Assembly (NCBI GenBank): GCA_009731375.1
Contig: BJOX01000041.1
Coordinates: 396,168-460,167 of the forward strand
DNA length: 64,000 bases
Direction of reading: 5' to 3'
Origin: Paulinella micropora
Lineage: Eukaryota; Cercozoa; Imbricatea; Euglyphida
Shown here: positions 10,930 to 20,935 of the stretch, piece by piece
How the letters are laid out: the number at the start of each line of letters is the position of its first letter
How positions within the stretch are numbered: position 1 is the stretch's first letter
Position numbers and translations under genes: made by a program
Notes under the pieces: generated by a model
Seen by the model: only the letters and a program-made list of their open reading frames with translations
What the model was told of the DNA's origin: nothing
Databases searched by the model: none

Positions 10930-13095
10930 TAGGACATGCACACGCACTCACAGATGCATCTGACCCTCAAGCACAACATGAGAGAAGAGCATATGAAGAG
11001 AGTGAGCAGCCTAGTAAAGGAAGAACATGGGAGCAGAGTGACAAGATCGCATAAGCTAACATAGTTCAAGAAGGAAAACGAATAAGACGACAGGCACAAC
11101 GACAACCACCACAAGCACAACAACCACCATCACGACCGCATAGTGAACTAAAACGAAAAGAAAAAGTAGTTGAGGTTTAGGAACTAGAGGGAGTGAGAGT
11201 GAGAGTTCTTGCAAGAGAGTGGGGAGACGAGTGGGCAGAGAAGACATACGGAGAGGGCTGGGAGAGTAAAGTGCGCACTGGCATAGTGAAGCAGAAGTGT
11301 GTCCCAAAGAAAGGTTAAAAGTTAGAAAACAACCTAAGCCATCTCACTTTGTTCAATTTGAGGACAGACTAGAGAAGATGCTAGATTATGAGATCAATAA
11401 GTACAAGGTAAGTGAGGGAGAGTCCGTATTGCCTGCTGGAGAGTTGGAGAGAGCTATGTTATGTTATGACAGATGCATGAATGAACCAAATGAGCTTTTG
11501 CTTTATTTTAACATTCGTGTGCCTAAAGAGATAGCAGAGCAGGGATTGACAGCGAAAGAGCTATTAAAGGGCATGAAGAAAGAGATACAATCTTTTAAGG
11601 ACTTTAAGACATACACATGGGTGACCTATAGCGAAGCCAAAAAGGCTGGTGTTAGCAAAATAGTTAGGCTCACATGGGTTCACAAAGTAAAGATAGACGA
11701 GAACGGAAGGAAGTTTGTTAAGTCTAGATTAGATTTAAGAGGAGACATGTTAGAGCCAGGAGTTAGTTTCAACCCTGATCAATTGTTTGTTCCTTGTGCC
11801 TCACATCGCTCACTGCTCATGCTTGCCAAACTAACTGCCTGGCATGGTAATAAGCTTTACGGAATTGATTTCAAAAATGCTTACTTAAATGCCCGCATGC
11901 AAGATCCGGTATTTGCCTTCCCACCTGATGCAATGGATAGAGAGGGCAAAGAGGGGATGATATTGCGTGTTGATGGAGCGTTGTATGGTGCGCCCCAGGC
12001 AGGTAGAAGGTGGTCCCAGCCCCGAAGTTAGTAAAGCTAGGATTTAGGTTGTTAGACTCCGACTTATGCATGTTCGTAGAGAAAGACAAGCCTATAAAAG
12101 AAGCTATAATGGGAGTATTTCACGTGGATGATTTGATACTTTCCGCACCTAACAAAGAAGCTTATGATAAGTTCGCGTCTGCGTTAGAACGGTACTACCC
12201 ACTAAAAAGGCTAGGAGTCGCAAAAGAATTCCAAGGTATAGAGATAGTGCATGAGAAAGGCAGAATCGTTTTGCACCAGAGAAAGTACCAGTTGCAAATT
12301 CTACGTGAGACAGGATACGCAAATTCTCGTCCGGTCAGTACCCCTGCGGTAGACCAAACACCGGAAGCAATGTCGGAAGATGCTGCTTTGCGTAAAATGT
12401 CTATTCCGAGTGTAGTAGGCAGTTTGCTTTATTTAGCCAAAATGACAAGACCAGATATCGAGCAAGCTCTTAACGCTGCAAGCGTCATGCAAACCATAGA
12501 TAAGGGAGTAACTTACGCTATGTTAGGCAGAATTATACGCTATTTAATCAAGTCTTTTCGCGGTATAGCATTTAACGGGCCAAAATCCGTTCAAGAGGGT
12601 ATGTCCTCCCCTAAGGTCACTTTATGGCCCAATCCCGCCCATAAAGTCTGTTTGAAAACGGGTAAGTCTCGCATGGGTTTTATAATCTTGTGGGGAGGAG
12701 ACCCGATAGGTTGGCTTTCAAAAAGACAGAGTAGGATAGCACTTAGTTCAAATGACGCGGAAATTTACGCTGCTGCTGAATGCATAAGAGAAGGACTAGC
12801 AATAGGTCATGTCAAACAGGAACTCGGAAATCCGCAAAAAGGTGCAATTGAAGTTTTCGAGGATAGCTCGCAAACAATTCTCGCGGGTGAAAGAGGATTA
12901 TCCGGACCTCGCACCAAACATTTGCCTCTCGAATTACACTTCATTCATCACCTTCAGAGAGATGGAGAGATTAAGTTTATAAAGGTAGGAACTAAAAAGC
13001 AAATAGGAGATTTACTCACTAAACCGTTACCGCGCGAGCAGTTTCATTATTTGCTCAACACATTTACGGTTGACATTCCGGGTGTACCGGAATGA
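10930..13095 (+). pseudogene. Ty1/copia pol fragment: RT and RNase H, no integrase
   Basis: The frame becomes recognisable from about 11040 with a WAEKTYGEGWESKVRTG segment also found in the second copia element. Then comes reverse transcriptase: YGIDFKNAYLNARM (catalytic D of the first motif), GALYGAPQAGRRW, and FHVDD at 12118-12132 (the YxDD box). RNase H follows with ALSSNDAEIYAAAE and FEDSSQTILA, then RTKHLPLELHFIHH. Stops lie upstream of 11297 and one frame break lies at about 12010-12025, between the RRW box and VPAPKLVKLG. Gag, protease and integrase are absent, so this is a 5'-truncated, inactive copy. Its AT-rich composition contrasts with the GC-rich ORFs on both sides. Confidence 0.85.
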
Positions 13096-13165
13096 TTACG
13101 GGTGTTTCACCTATGTTTTGTGTTTTGTTTTCGTTTTGTCTGAGCTGTTTAGCTTTATTCAATCG

Positions 13166-13444
13166 ATGGCGGACTGGAGACCGTGGAGTTTGAAAACGAT
13201 GACTTGGTTGGATTACCTACCATTTGATCGCGTCGTCGATCAATACGTGGAGTGGGAAGTAAACAGACCAGAATTCATGAAGTTGAAGCATGGGAGGTAT
13301 CCCCGACAACTCATCGAAGAGCTTCTAGCCGAGGAGGCTGGACAGCACGACGATCAAGCTCAGGAAGATGGAGAATATGAAGAAAGCGAAGTCGAGGACT
13401 CCGAAGGTTACGATAGGGACGGGCTGCGTCTAGACGTGGATTAG
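13166..13444 (+). CDS. small acidic ORF between RNase H and the 3' LTR remnant
   Basis: 92 codons from an ATG at 13166, 70 bases after the pol stop. The N-terminal half is Trp-rich (MADWRPWSLKTMTWLDYLPF) and the C-terminal half acidic (Glu/Asp). No family recognised. The other copia element in this window has no matching ORF in its 3' region. It could be an accessory ORF of this copia lineage, captured sequence, or chance. Confidence 0.35.
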   Translation: MADWRPWSLKTMTWLDYLPFDRVVDQYVEWEVNRPEFMKLKHGRYPRQLIEELLAEEAGQHDDQAQEDGEYEESEVEDSEGYDRDGLRLDVD

Positions 13445-13621
13445 CGTTCACGATGCGGCCGTACACCAGTGCCACCGCCGACCGGACATTTCTGGACGGG
13501 GGATCGGGGGACAAGGGAGACATTTCATTTCTACGCATATTGCTCGCTTATCTTTCTTTTCACTTGTTTCCTCGCACCTCTAACGTTTCTATATATAGTT
13601 TTTAGTGACTTTTGATACCCT

Positions 13622-13635
13622 TTACGGGAAGCGCT
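13622..13635 (+). promoter_or_regulatory. motif shared by the 3' regions of both copia elements
   Basis: TTACGGGAAGCGCT here is identical to the minus strand of 27940-27953 in the second copia element. Similarity continues on both sides (ACTTTT and ACCC before it, CAAATTT after it), although the elements are otherwise divergent. It lies between pol and the 3' LTR in both. The function is unknown; candidates are 3'-end processing, packaging or transcript stability. Confidence 0.5.
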
Positions 13636-13713
13636 CGCAAATTTTTCATTTGCTTAAGAACTATAAGACACTTAAGACGGTAGTTATAATATTGACAAAT
13701 AACTAAGTGGGAG

Positions 13714-13890
13714 CGTTGGTCATTACTATTTCAATTTAATTCACCGTTACTTGGATAGTTGATTTGTCAATAGGCCAGACAGTCAATAATACCAATGTTA
13801 ACTGAAAAGTGAAAGACCTGTACCTAAGTTAGTCAGTTTGTGACGTGGAAGTCAAAGAGTCAGTTCTTTATTTATACGAGTTATTAAAGT
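13714..13890 (+). repeat. probable 3' LTR remnant of the copia fragment
   Basis: A purine tract (AAGTGGGAG) is followed by CGTTGGTCATTA, resembling the junction of the second element (GGGGAG then TGTTGGAACTA). The end, TTCTTTATTTATACGAG-TTATTAAAG, resembles the end of the other LTR. No partner LTR is found upstream, so limits are approximate. Confidence 0.45.
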
Positions 13891-14093
13891 GCGTTTCCAT
13901 ACTGCGTGATAGTCTTGCTAGGTAGCCCGGATAGATCCTGAAAGGGGTCGGTAAAGGTCCCACGATGGGTAGCTTCCCAAAATTCCCAAGCTCCCCCTCA
14001 GTGATGGCATTAATGCCACCTCGGAGTCTCAAAACGCAAAAGGTCCCATCATGCGCTTCACAGGTTACTGATCTAGCATAATACTTTTTCATG

Positions 14094-14139
14094 GTCGTCG
14101 GCAGCAAAACTGGACGTCGTCGGCAGCAAAACTGGACGT
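14094..14139 (+). repeat. perfect tandem duplication of a 22-base unit
   Basis: The 22 bases starting at 14094 (GTCGTCGGCAGC...) are repeated exactly and immediately. The duplication sits at the start of the GC-rich sequence that resumes after the copia fragment. Confidence 0.85.
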
Positions 14140-14160
14140 CGATGTAGCAGGGAGATCCAC

Positions 14161-14973
14161 GTGGTCCAACACCCCCACCTTATTGTCCCATGCTCGACGG
14201 ATATCATCAATCCGTATTCTCGCGACAAGCGCCTTCGTGGCTACCCCTACGGAGTCCCGGTTGTCCGCAGGCATTCGACAGGACATGAACAACGACATTT
14301 TTGGGAGTGGAAAACGAACCCCAATACTTCCCACCTCGCCTACCAACCAGACGCCCACTCCCCGCACTGCAAATGGACCAATCTCAAGGAAAAGCGAATG
14401 GAAATTGGCCTCAGTATGTTCTACACGGAGTTGAAAAGGAGTACTAAGGACCTCGAGCACGAAATCCTGTTGACAAGCGAACCATGGGCGAATCATATAA
14501 CACTCCCGCCTGAAGCGACTAGGGAGAATTATCGCATCGGTTATCCCCACACCGACCTCATCCACCCAGGCTTCGACATACAGCCACAGACATGGCCGAA
14601 ACCAGGAGAACGCGGCTCGTTGTCAAACCCGGTCCAGGTAGATGATTCCCCCGAGAAACCTGATGATAAATCTTGCTCTTCGTCAAGTTCCAGTTCTTCA
14701 TCCAGCTCGTCATCTAGTTCGAGCTCCTCGTCGTTAGTGGCGGCCCCAGCTCAGCCACCACCGGCCCAGCTCAGCCACCACCGGCCCCAGCTCAGTTTAC
14801 ATCGGCCTAGCTCAGCCACCGCCGGCCTCAGTTCCGCCGTACCGGCCCTAGCTCAGCCACCACCGGCCCCGGCTGATCCACCAGCGGCCACTGGTTCCGC
14901 AAGAAAGACCCTATTAATTTGTACCACCATAATCTTAATTCAGCTACAGTTTACTGAAAACCTGAGCTGCTGA
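14161..14973 (+). CDS. Ser/Pro-rich ORF, probably part of the interrupted GC-rich element
   Basis: 270 codons. The N-terminal 165 residues are normally composed (HFWEWKTNPNTSHLAYQPD, ENYRIGYPHTDLIHPGFD). Then come a Ser run at about 14675-14740 and a minisatellite (unit about 21 bases, CAGCTCAGCCACCACCGGCC) at 14748-14880. High GC and the Ser run match the ORFs before the copia fragment, so I infer that this is the displaced continuation of the same element. A minus-strand frame over the same bases is less protein-like. No domain recognised. Confidence 0.4.
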   Translation: MVQHPHLIVPCSTDIINPYSRDKRLRGYPYGVPVVRRHSTGHEQRHFWEWKTNPNTSHLAYQPDAHSPHCKWTNLKEKRMEIGLSMFYTELKRSTKDLEHEILLTSEPWANHITLPPEATRENYRIGYPHTDLIHPGFDIQPQTWPKPGERGSLSNPVQVDDSPEKPDDKSCSSSSSSSSSSSSSSSSSSSLVAAPAQPPPAQLSHHRPQLSLHRPSSATAGLSSAVPALAQPPPAPADPPAATGSARKTLLICTTIILIQLQFTENLSC

Positions 14974-15050
14974 AGCGGATTAAAAACCGGTGTCCTGAAC
15001 AGTCAAGAAATAAATTACTTTACGAAATGTTGAATTCAATAAGATGTGTT

Positions 15051-15728
15051 CTATGTCTCTGTCATGCTCTTCATGAGCACGACACAAACATAGAGCAAAA
15101 AATGTGGGCGCCAGCCCCAACAAAACGAATACAAAGCAAACAGCTGGTACCTATGCGGACAGTCGCAAAACAGAGGCACGCACGTGCAATTGTTGCGGCT
15201 TGGATGATACAAAACTCTCTTCTGAATAGCTCGCCGGAACGCAAAACAAACCAAGAAGAAATTAATTCTTTGTTTCCGGTACTCATTCAAAAGTTCCAAA
15301 TTGCGTTGCAGTCGCTTTGGCTGATCGCACAGAGACGCAGACACCACAAATCCATCTTCCCCATCTACAGCTGAGTTGGCACTCTCTTACTTGACTTTGC
15401 TGGGCTTCTGTTTGCTCCTGCAGACATGTTTCCTCCCTCTCTGATCTCTCTTGAATGCGTGATACGAAGGAGGGTCGCATTTCCGGCATTCCCAAACGTC
15501 GCCATCACCTGATTGAAAGGCCAAACAGACCTGCTCCTGTGACATTCTGGTTTTTGACTTAGGCACAAAGCGAACATCCGGCTCACCCGACCTTACCTTG
15601 CGGTCCAGCTCAGGCAATACGTAATCAAAATATCGCATACTCAGAATACACCTTGCTAGCAGTGACATAAAACACAAACAATGACCAGCTCTTGATCCTC
15701 CTGTCGCCGCTCGGATGTTGCTCAGCAA
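15051..15728 (-). pseudogene. possible minus-strand gene fragment with Cys-rich segment
   Basis: The frame 15728-15387 contains FQSGDGDVWECRKCDPP and HAFKRDQRGRKHVCRSKQ, a Cys/His arrangement resembling a BED-type zinc finger, with a GTAAGA donor just after it. A possible next exon (15370-15260) reads EDGFVVSASLCDQPKRL. It ends abruptly where the DIRS-like element begins. It may be a host or transposon gene interrupted by that element; this is a tentative reading. Confidence 0.3.
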
Positions 15729-15745
15729 GATAAAATTATGGTTTG

Positions 15746-15865
15746 CTCCGGCCGGAGGCCGGAGTTAACCGACGTTAAACTTTATTTGAGACCGTTACTT
15801 TTTCGTTTGACCGTTAATCTTTTGGTAAGTAGTAAGGCCGGCGCGCCGGTTTCGCCGGCGCGTTT
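15746..15865 (+). repeat. GC palindromes at the 5' edge of the YR element
   Basis: CTCCGGCCGGAG (about 15748-15759) is a perfect 12-base palindrome. At about 15838-15862, CCGGCGCGCCGG is another, and its right half pairs again with CCGGCGCG across a TTTCG loop. These are strong potential hairpins in the leader before the Gag-like ORF. Confidence 0.6.
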
Positions 15866-15949
15866 GGTTTGTGTTTGTTGTTGTCTTCTAAGTTTTTCGA
15901 AGTTGGGAAAGAGCAAAGCGTCCGATCATGGCTTCCGACGGAAAGAAGG

Positions 15950-17618
15950 AATTGAAGACTGGATGCTGCGTATCGTTCATTGCGGCCTGGAGATCGATTC
16001 TGAATCTTTATTCACGAGGTTTGGGAAAAACGCCGAAAAGATTCGCGTCACCGGCAAGCTCAAGAACCTCAAGGGAAAAGTTGGCGTCGTAACAATCAGA
16101 AACCTGGAAGAAAGTTGGGATGTAAAGATCCCGAAAGGTTTCTTACGCTGGGAGATTCCGGAAAAGTTATTCAAATTTATTGACCTGACTGGAAAAGTCG
16201 TTTGGGACTCCGTGACCGACGAACGGCCAGTTACCGAGGATGGTGACCTTGAAGCGTTTACGAAGATTCCCCTGGCAAAGAACGTAACTAAGGAATCCTT
16301 CCTCAAGTCTGCCAACGACATCAAAAGTATCGCCAAAGACGGGAAGAACAAGGGGAGAACTACGGCCATCGCTGCCCACCTCAGCAACTTGTACCCCTAT
16401 AACTCGCTCCGTAAGTTGGCGGACGTCCATTTCTGTGAGACGGTCGAGGTCAAGAAGGGTCTCAACAAGAAGTTGTTGGAGAAAGGCATGGCACAGCAGA
16501 TCGTTGACGGGGACATTAAGTGGGAGGACGTTGTACGAAACGAAACCGACTTAATCCCCGACGACGACAGTGACTTGGAAGAGAGCGAAAGAGAAGAGGA
16601 GAAAGAAGGAGATCGCGCAGCATCCAACAAACGAAGAAAGTTGAAACACGACGGAAAGAAAAGCAAGAAGGAAGAGATAGACGCCGAAAGGAGGAAGCCC
16701 TTGCAGAACAAAAAAGACTCCAACGTCTTCTGGCTGACGGTCGCAAAGTTGGGTCGGGAGGAAAATCTGTTACGTTCGATGTTAACGACGAACTGGCCAA
16801 GCAAGTGAAAGAGGCCAACGCCATCCTTCGCCAACGCTTAGAAGAAACTGCAACAAACAAAGGTTTGTCTTCTAATGCATTGCTAGCTGCCATTGGATTG
16901 AAAAATACAAGCTCTGGAGAAGACAGAGCAAAGTTATTTCGTGGGTTTCAAGGAAGACAAGAAACAGAAAGTGTAAAGCATGAAGTATTGAAGAAGTTCA
17001 AGAAAGGTATTGAACCAATACATACAAGTGAATTAGAAGGAGGAACAAACCGGGTATTGTATGGAGAGGACAAGGCGAGTGGCAAGCCCAGGGCCACTGC
17101 TGGGGTTTTTTTTGCTCAACCTACTCAGCATCATGATTGGTTTGTACTCTGTGTGTTGGAACTCGCATGCAGCAGACATGTGGGAACATTACAGATTTGT
17201 TGAACTGCTGTTGAGGAAATACACTATTGTTTCTGTTGCTGCATGGGACTGGGCTGTGAGGAGCTTGTCTCGTTTGGGAGAGTGGCACAAAGGCACTTTA
17301 TTTTCTGAGCTCTGCCACGTACATCTCATACCACTGTCTAACGCTAATGTTGATGTGTCAGGCCGGGGGGCAAACCAATCGTGGTCGTCCTCCCATGGTA
17401 ACAACAACAGTACTAGTCAGTCGACACCTGGTGGTCATCGAGCGAAATTAATCATCAAGGCGTTTTGGGCTTGGGCAGAGGGCGAGGTATGCAACTATGG
17501 AGAGAACTGTCGGTTTCGCCATTCGTGCCCAGCCTGCCCAGGCAAGAAGGACCACCGTAAAGACACCTGCCCCAATTCTACTAGTTCCAAATGGGACTTC
17601 AAGAATAAGCAAGGATGA
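15950..17618 (+). pseudogene. Gag-like ORF1 of the YR retroelement
   Basis: Frames 15738-16808, 16805-17110 and 17100-17618 form one protein with breaks near 16805 and at an eight-T run at about 17106-17113. The first part is Lys-rich and globular (GKVGVVTIRNLEESWDVKI), then an acidic/basic hinge, then FRGFQGRQETESVKHEVL. Near the C terminus lie CNYGENCRFRHSCPAC and HRKDTC. Family knowledge: a CX5CX3H finger followed by a knuckle is characteristic of DIRS-like Gag proteins. The true start is unclear. Confidence 0.6.
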
Positions 17619-18270
17619 AGAGGCCCTGAGGGTAAAAGCTTTGGGTCGGAAGTGCCTTCGACCCTCAGGGTATGGTCGACTTCGTCAAATTCCAATACCG
17701 TGGTTGTGGGGAGTGGGGGAGTGGTGTGGGACCGTGGTGAGGGTGTCGCATGCCCTGCTGAAGTTGGACAAAAAGACAAAACACTTTCCAGCACGCTTCA
17801 ACGCAACAAGAAACACCGTTCACCGCAGTATGTGAGTGGGGTGGCTTCCACATCTTTTTTGTTGGTGATGCCACCCCGCACCAGAACTTCTCTTTTTTCC
17901 GGTTTTTCCGCCACCAGCGGTCGTTCTTCACAACCAAAGGACGGTCAACCAAACTTGCTTGGCCATTCTGTACCCCCAAGTTGTCTGCTGCTTTCCTCAC
18001 CTCGTTCTCCCCCCCTTGTTCGTCCCTCATCTCGCAATACTCCCTTTTCGTCGTCTGTAGGTAGTGCCACTATGTCAACTCCAAGTAAGAGTGACCTACC
18101 TAACATGTTTGTCAGCTCCGAAGTACGGAGGGTTCCCCTTCTCTCTTCCCCTCTTTCTACTACTGTTTCAACTCTTTCTTCTCCTCTTCTGCCCTCACCT
18201 GTTCGTTTAGTCTCAACCGTGACTTATCCTTTGCCTTGTCAGTTACTACTACTACTACTACTACTACTGC

Positions 18271-18301
<31 letters not shown>

Positions 18302-18463
18302 CCCTCTTCTTCTTCCTCTTCCTCCTGTTCTTCTTCTTCTTCGTCTTCATCTTCTTCTTCTACTTTTTCTTCATCTTCTTCTTCTCCTTTTTCTTCTTCT
18401 TCTTCTCCTTTTTCTTCTTCTTCTTCTTCTTCTTCTTCTTCTTTCTCTTCTTCTTTCTCTTCT

Positions 18464-18495
<32 letters not shown>

Positions 18496-19535
18496 TTCTT
18501 CCTCTTTCTCCTTTTCTTCTTCTTCCTCTTCCCATTCTTCTTCTTCTTCTTCTTCTTCTTCTTCTTCTTTTTCTTTTTCTTCTTTTTCTTCTTTTTCTTC
18601 TTCTTCTTCTTCTTCTTCTTCTTCTTCTTCTTCGTCTGCTGTTGCACTGTCAGCTATTGATCGTTTTTCACCTGTCATTGCACCATCGATTGTTAATGCT
18701 CTTTCTTCTACTTTCCGTGCTTCCCCTCTAGCTACTGTTACTCCTTCTTCTACTGTTACTCCCGTTGCTACTGTTGCTCCGTCTTCTACTGTTGTTACTT
18801 TGCCTTCGTCTTATACTGTTGTCACTCCTTTTACTACTACTCCTACTTCGTCTGTTCCCTTTGCCCTCGTAAGTAAGCAGCGAGATGGCGGTGCCACTCA
18901 AGCCGATGTACCTTTCTCTCCTTCTTCTTCCTCTTCTTTTTCTTTTACTCTCTCTCCTCCTTCTTCTCTCTCCTCTCCTCTCTCTGTTACCCCTCCTGTT
19001 GTCAGTCTTCACCCTTCATCCAAGTCTCAGGCCGACTTTGTCCCTTTGCCCAGGTGGGTTTGGGAAGTGGCCAGACAGGAGGCGGAAGAAGAGATGGGTG
19101 CTTGGGTTCGCTCAACACCGTCTCAGGTCAGAGCTAGCGGTGCAGTTGAGAAGTCGTTCTCATGCTTGCCCGTAGCTAGTCAGAAATTTCCGGATTGGAG
19201 TGTGCCATTACTGTCTCTCCCCTCTTTGTTGTCCAAAGTGGAAGGAGGTAGTGTGTGGTGGCAAAGCTTTCCCTTTTGGTCGTTTTTCTCCCCCTTGTCA
19301 TCCAATGCCTCTCTGTCTTCACTGGTCGATAGATTGCGCTCCGCGCACGCGTGGTCGCGCTCGTGGGATACGAAGGCAAGGTGGAGGCCCAGTGCTTTGA
19401 GCCTTGGATCACGCACGTGTGGTTCGAGAGAACTTCGGACCCAGGTCGACGCTGGGGAGGAATAGCTCTTGTTGACTTTCGTTTCGAGGGGGAGGGGACG
19501 CTCGGTGTGCTTCTTTGGGTTGGAAGAGAACGAGC
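17619..19535 (+). pseudogene. Ser-rich N-terminal region of the YR pol
   Basis: Open in one frame from 17652 to about 18240, then in the frame 18236-19465. A ~400-base (TCT/TTC)n tract at 18270-18640 encodes a long Ser run. Ser/Thr/Val-rich spacers follow, and then PRWVWEVARQEAEEEM. Further shifts near 19350 and 19470 lead into the RT frame. Length variation of the TCT tract may itself have caused the frame change. Confidence 0.5.
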
Positions 19536-19539
19536 CAAG

Positions 19540-20935
19540 GTTCGTGCCGGGTGAAAGACTTGTACTGCCGCCCTGCAAAGGAAAAATCAAACCGTACAAC
19601 ACAGTTTTCAACGTGGATGAGATCCTCAGCGACGCGAGCGATTGCTTGCCGCCAGACGAAGTAACGTGGTTGAAGGGTTTTCTCACTGGCACCCAGACGT
19701 TCTACAGGGGCACGGGAGAGTTCCTCCGTGACTATTCTGTTGTTGATAGACTGTTGCCCGAGGACAACCGAAAACTCTATGCAGAAGTCATGAGCTGTAG
19801 ATAAAGGTTACATGGTGGGACCGTTCGTCAGACCACCATTCCCCAACGATGAGGAGAAGAACCAGGCAATAGTTTCGAAACAATATGCAATCCTCAAGGA
19901 CAAGTGGCACCCGGAGAACGGGAAGAAGAGACTTATCAATGACTTGTCATTCCCGCGCCATCTTTCTTTTAATCAGCTATGCCCCCGAACAGACGATGGG
20001 GTGGAATATTATTCGCACGACGGACAGATGGCCAGGATTGTTGAGGCGGGACCGGGGTGCGTCGCGCTCATAGCCGACATCAAAAGATGCATACAGACAA
20101 ACCCCGCTGGACCCTTCAGTGTTTTGGCAGCACGTGGTGGCAGTCAAGAATCCGGAGACCGGCAAGACCGAGTACTACGTTCAAGTCTGCCCGGGTTTCG
20201 GCGGTGTGCCAGCTGCGGATCAGTGGAATAGATTCTCTCGAGCCTTGGAGGTCATTTACCTTTACCGGACGATCCCCATGAAGCTCTACGTCGACAACTC
20301 CGACATCATCGCCAAAGACTGGGAACGTGCTTTCGCTTTACTTAAGAAGTTCAAGAATCTGTCGAAGCGCTTCGGCATCCCGTGGCACAAGGAGGAGGTG
20401 AGCCAGACCTTCCGCGCGCTGGGCTGGTACAAGGACACCCGGGAGGGTAGTTGGTACGTCGAGTTGCCACACGACAAGAGAGACATCGTGATCGCCGGCT
20501 TGGACCGCCTTGCTACCAACTCTCTCTTCAGGCTAAAGACGCTCGAGAGACACCTCGGCCTACTGTCCTACGTGGCTCAAATGCTGTTCTATGTGCGTCC
20601 TGCTGTGGCCCGGCTACGCCAACAGTACAACAACTACGTCAAAGCCGAGGCCAAGACAGCACAGGTATGCGCACGGACGTCGGCGGCGGCGAGATGGTCC
20701 CGCGATGTGCTGGTGCAAGCTAATTTCCGGCTACCCATCTCGGACTTCCTACGGATCGGGAACTTCGATAAAGAGAAGATGGTGTGGATAGGAGATAGCA
20801 GGAAATGCACTATCTGGAGCGATGCGAACCTCTCACAAGTGGGAGAGACGCAGGTGGGGGGAAAGGGGGCGCTCATCGCGGCCCCGGGTCGGTCCAAAAG
20901 CTGTACATCTCGGAAGATTGGACAGAAGAGGAGTT
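19540..20935 (+). pseudogene. reverse transcriptase of the YR element (second catalytic Asp replaced)
   Basis: Motifs in order: KRLINDLSFPRHLSFNQL, GCVALIADIK with a one-base break in the AAAA at 20082-20085, FWQHVVAVKNPETGK, PGFGGVPAADQW, MKLYVDNSDIIAK at about 20278-20316, and FRALGWYKDTREG. The catalytic box reads YVDN where an active RT has YxDD, so this copy should lack polymerase activity unless the change is an error. Another break lies near 19797, before DKGYMVGPFVRPPF, and another near 20860 in the RNase H start (CTIWSDANLSQVG). Confidence 0.75.

Noticed and set aside
11297-13095. Autonomous copia element at 11-13 kb
   Set aside because: No Gag, protease or integrase, no 5' LTR and a frame break in RT.
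14089-14565. 158-codon minus-strand ORF
   Set aside because: Overlaps the plus-strand Ser-rich ORF, which has composition and a Ser run matching its neighbours; the minus frame has no such support.
18160-18678. Poly-Glu and poly-Lys frames on the minus strand
   Set aside because: Shadows of the TCT-rich Ser-coding tract of the YR element; no independent coding signal.
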